Assembly: GCA_965369385.1 (NCBI GenBank)
Contig: CBDUQP010000114.1
Span: 1 to 11,187, forward strand
Origin: CBDUQP01 sp965369385
GTDB lineage: Bacteria; Planctomycetota; Phycisphaerae; SM23-33
DNA length: 11,187 bases
Direction of reading: 5' to 3'
Of the stretch, positions 7,212 to 11,187 are shown one piece after another. Position numbers and translations under genes: made by a program. Below the pieces are notes generated by a model, which saw only the letters and a program-made list of their open reading frames with translations, did not search any database and had not been told where the DNA came from. How positions within the stretch are numbered: position 1 is the stretch's first letter; each line of letters opens with the position of its first letter.

Positions 7212-8105
7212 TCATACAGTCTCCAGTGCCTTGTGCAGGCTATGTTCCAGTTCTCCGTTGATTGCGCTCTGTATCAGATATTCTGCCCATGAGGGAAGCT
7301 TCTGCCTCTGTGTTGCCTCTTTCAGTCCCACCAGAACAGAGACTGGTGCATCCAGCAATACCTCTTGTTCGTCGGGCGGACCGTAAACCTCCACGAATGT
7401 GTTCGCTGCCGGTCCGCAGAGGCTACCCAGGACATTGCGGTAATCGCTGGCAGGCATACCGATGCCCAGCAAGTGAAAGTCGAACATGACGGCGCTCGAC
7501 GGTTTTACCTGCAAGCGTGTGACGGCCATGTTGCTCCAATGGAAATCGTTGTAGGTGAATGTTGTTGTTTGGGAGCCAATGGCCAGCTTGAGCGGTTCGA
7601 TGTGGTTTGCACACAACCGCCATATATGCAAGTGTGTCAAGCCAAGCGTATTGCCAATCGCGAGGATCGTGTCTGCATCAAGGGCGTCTTCTTCACGCCG
7701 AAGGAAACGGGGCGGATCGGTTGACGCGGTGAGCCTCTCTCTTCCGGCTTCGTGCAGCCGTAGATACCACTCAGCAACGGCTCGTCCTACATCTGGGAGC
7801 TCGATATCGGCATCTGTAGCCAGACGCCAGTCCTTGTTGTCAGCCAGATCCTCGATGGCAATCGCATCGTGGCTTTGTCCGAGGACACACAGCGTTGGGA
7901 TGCCGAGCTCCTTGAGCAGGGCGTAGCTGCATATCTCAGTTGATTCGTTGGTGTCGCCGAACCACTTGATGACAACCGAACGCATATCACACCGAACGCG
8001 ATACAGACGGTTTCCGTGCTTCTCGTGAATGCGTTCCACATGCGTAATGTCCGTCGCATCGATCCCAAGGAGATTCAGGTCTAGTCTCTCCGGTAATCTG
8101 TTCAT
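7212..8105 (-). CDS. APH-fold phosphotransferase (small-molecule kinase)
   Basis: This 297-residue protein has the aminoglycoside phosphotransferase/choline kinase fold. The ATP-binding Lys is Lys47 (SVVIKWF). EDLAD (85-89) marks the hinge region. The catalytic loop reads TYNDFHWSNMAV (184-195), a variant of HGDLHxxN with Asp187 as base and Asn192 for metal; the usual His-Gly before the Asp is Tyr-Asn. The metal-binding Asp is Asp209 (MFDFH), and a later Asp (221) matches the structural Asp of the family. AGGAG sits 5 bases before the ATG, which overlaps the methyltransferase stop (ATGA), so the two are translated together. Substrates of such kinases include antibiotics, choline, homoserine and sugars; nothing here picks one. 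Pairing with a methyltransferase suggests sequential modification of one compound, which is inference. Confidence 0.85.
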   Translation of the reverse strand: MNRLPERLDLNLLGIDATDITHVERIHEKHGNRLYRVRCDMRSVVIKWFGDTNESTEICSYALLKELGIPTLCVLGQSHDAIAIEDLADNKDWRLATDADIELPDVGRAVAEWYLRLHEAGRERLTASTDPPRFLRREEDALDADTILAIGNTLGLTHLHIWRLCANHIEPLKLAIGSQTTTFTYNDFHWSNMAVTRLQVKPSSAVMFDFHLLGIGMPASDYRNVLGSLCGPAANTFVEVYGPPDEQEVLLDAPVSVLVGLKEATQRQKLPSWAEYLIQSAINGELEHSLHKALETV

Positions 8106-8875
8106 TTGTTCTCCTCTCTTCTGGCAGTGATCTGGACGATTCCGAGATATCGCCCCTGGTCGGCTTGGAGTGCGGCTGCTTCACTGTCATTGGGGTTTGT
8201 TGTGTCTCCTCCGCTCTTGGCATTGTCGAGTTGTAGCCAGTCTCGCCAGCCATCGGGTATGATGCTGACTTCGAGATCATCAAGCAGCTCCGTTTGCCCC
8301 AAGTGCCTGCGCCACCACTGGGGGGTGCGGAAGCTGGAATACGAGGGCTCCCACCAAGCTTTCAGATGGTCTGGAACCGGACCATCGAAATCCTGTACGA
8401 GGCCGGGAACCACGATTCCGATCTGCCCGCCGGGCTTGACGTACTTCTGGAAGTAGTCCAGGTACAGGTCGTCCGTGCCGAAGTAGTGGTAGGAATCCAC
8501 GCTGACAATCGCGTCGAAGAAATCATGGGCGTATGGCAGCGCGTGGGCTTCTGCGTGGATGGGGAATATCTGGTCTTCCAAGCCGGCTTCGCCGATACGC
8601 TGCCAATTATCGTTGGCGCTGATCCACAAATCATTGGCCCACACCTGCACGCCGAATTCGCGTGCGAGAAATACGCTGGACAGGCATCTGCCGCAGCCCA
8701 TGTCCAATACTCGCATGCCAGGTTTGAGATCCATGTCCCGACACAACCATTCCGTCAGCCAAAGGGCGTTCGGCCCCATCTGGTTATCCAGCACCCACTG
8801 CGGGTCATACTTGTTTGAAAGGGGAAATCTCTCGTTTTCGAGTAACGCGCGTAGATCAATCTGTTCGTTTGACAT
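8102..8875 (-). CDS. Class I SAM-dependent methyltransferase
   Basis: This 257-residue protein transfers a methyl group from S-adenosylmethionine to an unknown acceptor. I choose the ATG at 8875 because AGGAG (8883-8887) lies 7 bases before it; the frame continues upstream to an ATG at 8929, but those 18 residues are Arg-rich and precede the ribosome site. Motif I is VLDMGCGRC (56-64), the acidic residue after the second strand is Asp82 (WANDLW), and motif IV is FDAIVSVDSYHYF (120-132), followed by the VKPGGQIGI turn (146-154). MGPNALWLTEWLC (33-45) is an N-terminal substrate-side helix. The C-terminal part (170-257) carries many Trp residues and probably covers the acceptor site. It is the first gene of a pair with the kinase. 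It is not an Erm or RsmA type by its motif IV. Confidence 0.87.
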   Translation of the reverse strand: MSNEQIDLRALLENERFPLSNKYDPQWVLDNQMGPNALWLTEWLCRDMDLKPGMRVLDMGCGRCLSSVFLAREFGVQVWANDLWISANDNWQRIGEAGLEDQIFPIHAEAHALPYAHDFFDAIVSVDSYHYFGTDDLYLDYFQKYVKPGGQIGIVVPGLVQDFDGPVPDHLKAWWEPSYSSFRTPQWWRRHLGQTELLDDLEVSIIPDGWRDWLQLDNAKSGGDTTNPNDSEAAALQADQGRYLGIVQITARREENK

Positions 8876-9258
8876 TTTTTTTCTCCTGAGTTGCGTGGGC
8901 ACCCGTTCAGTGCGCGCAGCGTGAAGCAAATAGGGAGTAGCTACGTGTTTTGTGCGGAGGTGTCGCGCCTGGACTGCGGGCGGAGGTGCTCTTGGGAGGA
9001 ATCAGGAGCGGCCGGTCCGGAAGGGGCGGCCGAGAGTGGGCGCGGGTTCTATGCGGTCAGAACTGGTTGCGTCTGCTCAGAATCGTAAGAAATCGCAATG
9101 AAACGTAGAAAAACGCGATTCGCGAGATTCTCTTAGGCTTCCACCTGCAGGAGGCGAGATACCGTGGCAAGTTTTGTTGTTTTCAGGATCATGCCTGAGC
9201 CTCCATTTGCGGCGTGGCCGCTTCGGGTGATATTCGATACTGGTTGATTTGTTACGTT
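8876..9258 (-). promoter_or_regulatory. Long structured 5' leader of the methyltransferase-kinase operon
   Basis: If transcription starts a few bases after the -10 box, the leader is about 375 nt. It holds a 19-codon ORF (9133-9192) and an imperfect inverted repeat just after its stop: AGAATC (9079-9084) pairs with GATTCT (9126-9131) and AATCGC (9091-9096) with GCGATT (9115-9120), around an 18-base loop. Within the minus-strand transcript a small CGCG-AAT-CGCG hairpin followed by TTTTT overlaps the same repeat, so two structures exclude each other. A GC-rich repeat, CGGCCG at 9009-9014 and 9027-9032, lies further down. This layout resembles leader-peptide attenuation; that is inference. Confidence 0.4.
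9133..9192 (-). CDS. Putative 19-residue leader peptide
   Basis: The ATG at 9192-9190 is preceded by a perfect GGAGG (plus-strand 9200-9204) with a 7-base spacer, the best ribosome site in the window. The peptide would be MILKTTKLATVSRLLQVEA, ending in TAA at 9133-9135. It lies about 60 bases after the predicted transcription start and directly before the inverted repeat 9079-9131. It shows no run of one amino acid, so a charged-tRNA sensing mechanism is not indicated; drug- or ribosome-stalling control is possible. A real functional peptide or a chance ORF are the alternatives. Confidence 0.4.
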   Translation of the reverse strand: MILKTTKLATVSRLLQVEA

Positions 9259-9286
9259 ATTCTAGCTCACCGCCGGGATTCGTCAA
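9259..9286 (-). promoter_or_regulatory. Sigma-70-type promoter for the methyltransferase-kinase operon
   Basis: On the minus strand TTGACG (9286-9281, 5 of 6 consensus) is followed after 16 bases by TAGAAT (9264-9259, 5 of 6). It faces the leader ORF and the methyltransferase, and lies just beyond the repeat remnant after abiEii. It is the strongest promoter-like match I found. Confidence 0.65.
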
Positions 9287-9334
9287 GAAGAAAAGAATAT
9301 CACCTCGGGAGTATCGCCAGCGTTAGTGGATATT
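9287..9334 (-). terminator. Possible terminator after the abiE operon
   Basis: On the minus strand AATATCCAC and GTGATATT can form an 8-bp stem with one bulged C around a 22-base loop, followed by a pyrimidine run CTTTTCTTCTT. The stem is AT-rich and the loop long, so this is weak. One arm lies inside the direct repeat, the other outside it, so the structure exists only at this copy. Confidence 0.3.
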
Positions 9335-9402
9335 TACGACCGTCAGGAGAGGTGGATTCTCTTGTCTCTATCGAGTTTTGGGTTCGGTTTGTACAGCAGG
9401 AT
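9326..9402. repeat. Direct repeat, copy 1 (77 bases, left of the abiE pair)
   Basis: It matches 11111-11187 in the same orientation, with 70 of 77 bases identical. The first 44 bases are perfect and all seven differences fall in the last 33. Homology stops sharply at 9326 on the left; on the right it cannot be followed because the second copy meets the window edge. Confidence 0.9.
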
Positions 9403-9447
9403 GGTCTTGCCGACTACGCCTGCACATGCGGCTTTGGTGGATCGTTC
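9343..9447 (-). pseudogene. Remnant of the 3' end of a protein-coding gene
   Basis: Read on the minus strand, the repeat encodes a C-terminus ending ILLYKPNPKLDRDKRIHLS and a TGA at 9343-9345. Against the copy at 11128-11187 the seven differences give six silent changes and one Lys/Arg change, the pattern left by selection on protein. The frame is open upstream only to TAA at 9448-9450, adding residues that read plausibly (GVVGKT before ILLYKP), and there is no start. It overlaps the last codons of abiEii in another frame. I do not recognise the family. The plus-strand reading of the same bases gives fewer silent changes (two replacements, Phe/Leu and Ser/Arg), so the minus strand is preferred. 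Confidence 0.55.
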
Positions 9448-10301
9448 TTATGTAAACTCAGAACGACGGGCCATAGCTTTTGTTGTATGCTTTCAACTAT
9501 TCTGCTGAAAGAAAGCTCACAATCGGTCAATAAGCTACGTTTGACAAACGCCTGCCATTGTGTTTCCTTGTTGCCGTCGCAGACAAACTCCTCGGTAAAT
9601 GCGACTGGCAACTGGCTTGGCAGTGATGTTCGACGCCGCCGGAAAGTTGCTTTGATTGCCTCGGCAAGCTCCGTGTTATCAATATTCATGTGCTGCAGGA
9701 TAATATAGACATCGTAGAAATCTTTCAGCCGGGAGTTCATGATACCAAGCTCAATCATGGCATGGAACTTTTCAGCGACAACCGTGGCTGGATGATACGC
9801 ACGTATCTGTGGTGCAGGAAAACCAAGAATCGTCGGATATTCGATGAGAGTCGGTTCAGGCGTAACCGCATCGCCAAAGCCAATATCTACTTGAACGGCA
9901 ATTCTGGCGTTACCAAGATAGCCGAGCAGTCGAACACGAATGCCGTTATATTCCTGATGGTCTCGAATGTTGTCGGTAACAATAGATTCAGCGTCAAACC
10001 GTAGACCATCGTCAACTACTTCAACTGTGCAGGTATCGGCGAATACTCTTCTTAATCGTTCGTGATCCAGATCACCAAATCCCAATAGGTCGATATCTCT
10101 GGTTGGCCTGCCGGGTACATCTCGCCAAAGTGCAAACAGCATCGCACCTTTGAGAACAAAATCGTCATCGTGTCCAGATGCGATGAGTCGATACAATAAC
10201 CGCTCCAATCCATAACGTATCAATAGGTGATTGAAATGCTCACCTGTTTTGTCGCGGACATTCAGTAACCTCCGGTGAATAGATTGAGTGACGTCACTCA
10301 T
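9414..10301 (-). CDS. abiEii: AbiEii/AbiGii-family nucleotidyltransferase toxin
   Basis: This 295-residue protein is the toxin of a type IV toxin-antitoxin system, a nucleotidyltransferase acting in the cytoplasm; studied relatives bind GTP or add nucleotides to tRNA. Family landmarks are visible in order: VLKGAMLFALW (49-59, the Lys-Gly loop), TRDIDLLG (67-74, with Asp69 and Asp71 as metal ligands), VQVDIGFGD (136-144, third acidic residue) and AEKFHAM (176-182, conserved Lys), then RLKDFYD (191-197). All expected active-site residues are present, so the toxin looks functional. The ATG overlaps the antitoxin stop (ATGA) and GGAG lies 8 bases upstream. The last ten or so residues overlap the gene remnant described at 9343-9447 in a different frame, so the natural C-terminus may have been altered by the junction. 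Confidence 0.93.
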   Translation of the reverse strand: MSDVTQSIHRRLLNVRDKTGEHFNHLLIRYGLERLLYRLIASGHDDDFVLKGAMLFALWRDVPGRPTRDIDLLGFGDLDHERLRRVFADTCTVEVVDDGLRFDAESIVTDNIRDHQEYNGIRVRLLGYLGNARIAVQVDIGFGDAVTPEPTLIEYPTILGFPAPQIRAYHPATVVAEKFHAMIELGIMNSRLKDFYDVYIILQHMNIDNTELAEAIKATFRRRRTSLPSQLPVAFTEEFVCDGNKETQWQAFVKRSLLTDCELSFSRIVESIQQKLWPVVLSLHKNDPPKPHVQA

Positions 10302-10897
10302 CGAACAATCTCCAGATAGGGACGCATTACATTGAGCATGCGGCAGATCTTCGCGTAGCGGTAGATTTCGTCAACAGTCGCTTTGTTTTGAGCAAGAGAT
10401 TCTTTCAGGGCTTCATGGGCGATATCAATGCCAATCTTATTGCGGAATCTGAAACAGTCCACGACAGTCTTGGCCGGGGAATATACTCGCACATTGATAC
10501 CTTGAATTTGATGTTCCTCAATACCGCAGGAAAAATACGTTCGTCCAAGCTGGACAACTCGAAGAGGAATATTCCCCGATTTTGGGATTGTCCGATCGCG
10601 TTCAACTGCGATCCATGTTTCCATGGGCATTTGAGTAGTGATTTCGTGGAACTGCAGAGCCGAAATCAGACAAACTATTCCGTGTGGCACGGCAATACTG
10701 ACTGCTTGCAGTGTCTCGTTTTCTGAAATTCGATCAGCGGCTATATAAACACCACGAGCAATTCTGCGCAGAATCCCTCTATTTGCCAGATACGCCAGCA
10801 TCGTTCTACTGACACCAATACCAACAAGGTCGTTTGCGCAGACCTGCCCCTTCTTGCGAGATATGTCGACTATTTGTTGTGTCTTGTCTTTCTTCAT
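10298..10897 (-). CDS. abiEi: AbiEi-family antitoxin, winged-helix repressor
   Basis: This 199-residue protein is the antitoxin partner of the downstream nucleotidyltransferase. Residues 5-55 form the AbiEi N-terminal winged helix: a recognition-helix segment (GVSRTMLAYLANRG, 28-41) then a wing ending ARGVYIA (47-53). The rest is the C-terminal antitoxin domain, with the family-typical SPAKTVVDCFRFRNKIG near 140-156. In studied AbiE systems this protein blocks toxicity without stable binding and represses its own operon through inverted repeats in the promoter. The stop overlaps the toxin ATG by the ATGA arrangement, so antitoxin is made first. The ribosome site is weak (GGGATA about 9 bases before the ATG), which may limit expression. 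Both genes appear more AT-rich than trpC in the lines I counted by hand, suggesting transfer. Confidence 0.92.
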   Translation of the reverse strand: MKKDKTQQIVDISRKKGQVCANDLVGIGVSRTMLAYLANRGILRRIARGVYIAADRISENETLQAVSIAVPHGIVCLISALQFHEITTQMPMETWIAVERDRTIPKSGNIPLRVVQLGRTYFSCGIEEHQIQGINVRVYSPAKTVVDCFRFRNKIGIDIAHEALKESLAQNKATVDEIYRYAKICRMLNVMRPYLEIVR

Positions 10898-10930
10898 CTC
10901 TGTATCCCGACACTGGCAAACTCTCCCTAT

Positions 10931-10966
10931 ATATTAATAACTGAGGATGCTTTGTCAAGATAAGCA
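10931..10966 (-). promoter_or_regulatory. Promoter of the abiE operon with possible AbiEi operator
   Basis: On the minus strand a perfect TTGACA (10958-10953) is followed after 16 bases by TAATAT (10936-10931, 4 of 6). It points to abiEi, whose ATG is 34 bases beyond. TGCTT (10948-10952) and AAGCA (10962-10966) form an inverted repeat straddling the -35 box, a reasonable place for the autorepressor to bind. The promoter is convincing, the operator is a guess. Confidence 0.6.
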
Positions 10967-11110
10967 AATGGCTACTTGTCTCACGAAATGCAGCAGTCAG
11001 GAGAAATCCCGTATGTCTCTTGCCTCTTGGGTTCGCCGGTAAAGGCCGCCAGTCTGTAGGCTGGATTGGTCAACATGAAGGGGAAGCTGCCCGGCCGCTA
11101 CTATGCGTGT

Positions 11111-11187
11111 GTGGATATTTACGACCGTCAGGAGAGGTGGATTCTCTTGTCTCTGTCCAGTCTGGGGTTCGGCTTGTATAGGAGGAT
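11111..11187. repeat. Direct repeat, copy 2 (right of the abiE pair)
   Basis: Second copy of the sequence at 9326-9402. Homology begins abruptly at 11111 and is still running at the last base, so its true length is unknown. The two copies enclose about 1.7 kb that contains only the abiE pair, its promoter and about 150 bases of spacer. No integrase or transposase is present. Confidence 0.9.
11128..11187 (-). CDS. C-terminal end of an unidentified protein entering from the right
   Basis: On the minus strand the last 19 codons of a gene are visible, reading ILLYKPNPRLDRDKRIHLS and ending in TGA (11128-11130). The evidence that it is coding is the silent-change pattern against the copy at 9343-9402. 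It would be transcribed in the same direction as abiEi, about 170 bases upstream of the abiEi promoter. Too little is visible to name it. A plus-strand frame from ATG 11075 also stays open to the edge but fits the substitution pattern less well and lacks a ribosome site. Confidence 0.45.
   Translation of the reverse strand: MLLYKPNPRLDRDKRIHLS

Noticed and set aside
11075..11187. Plus-strand ORF start (MKGKLPGRYYACVDIYD) running off the right edge through repeat copy 2
   Set aside because: Third-position changes fit this frame too, but it needs Phe/Leu and Ser/Arg replacements while the minus frame needs only Lys/Arg; it also lacks a ribosome site. It remains the alternative.
9326..11187. 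Transposon or insertion sequence explaining the repeats
   Set aside because: No transposase, no terminal inverted repeats and no short target-site duplication seen; the repeats are direct and coding-like.
1..11187. CRISPR array, rRNA or tRNA genes
   Set aside because: No regularly spaced repeats and no recognisable RNA gene signatures anywhere on either strand by eye.

Overview
The window looks like ordinary bacterial chromosome of moderately high GC, interrupted near its right end by a small acquired block. Glycoside-hydrolase-like TIM barrels beside a Gfo/Idh/MocA oxidoreductase, a PilZ protein and a lone trpC would suit a free-living saccharolytic bacterium such as Planctomycetota, Armatimonadota or a relative. 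That placement is inference; no phylogenetic marker is present.

Left part (1-4452): a carbohydrate cluster. A GHL10-like TIM-barrel protein (minus strand, cut by the window edge) is divergent from a GH20-type beta-N-acetylhexosaminidase. A Gfo/Idh/MocA dehydrogenase follows and closes with a clear intrinsic terminator. The 427 bases between the last two hold no intact gene but contain a stop-interrupted, coding-looking reading frame.

Middle (4453-7211): a 32-residue small ORF directly abuts a PilZ-domain gene (TGAATG), followed by a flavodoxin-like gene. Convergent to these is a CPBP membrane protease, and divergent from the protease is an orphan trpC (indole-3-glycerol phosphate synthase).

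Right part (7212-9286, minus strand): an ATGA-coupled pair, a SAM-dependent methyltransferase and an APH-fold small-molecule kinase. A good sigma-70-type promoter lies far upstream. The roughly 375-nt leader between holds a 19-codon ORF with a perfect GGAGG site, directly followed by an imperfect hairpin, which looks like a leader-peptide/attenuator arrangement.

Far right (9326-11187, minus strand): an AbiEi/AbiEii type IV toxin-antitoxin pair with its own promoter, lower in GC by eye. It is bracketed by two direct copies of a 77-base sequence. Seven differences separate the copies, and read on the minus strand six are synonymous and one is Lys/Arg. The repeat is therefore best read as the 3' end of a protein-coding gene: one copy belongs to a gene running in from beyond the right edge, the other is a displaced remnant just after abiEii. 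This suggests the toxin-antitoxin module was inserted at, or recombined into, the 3' end of that gene.
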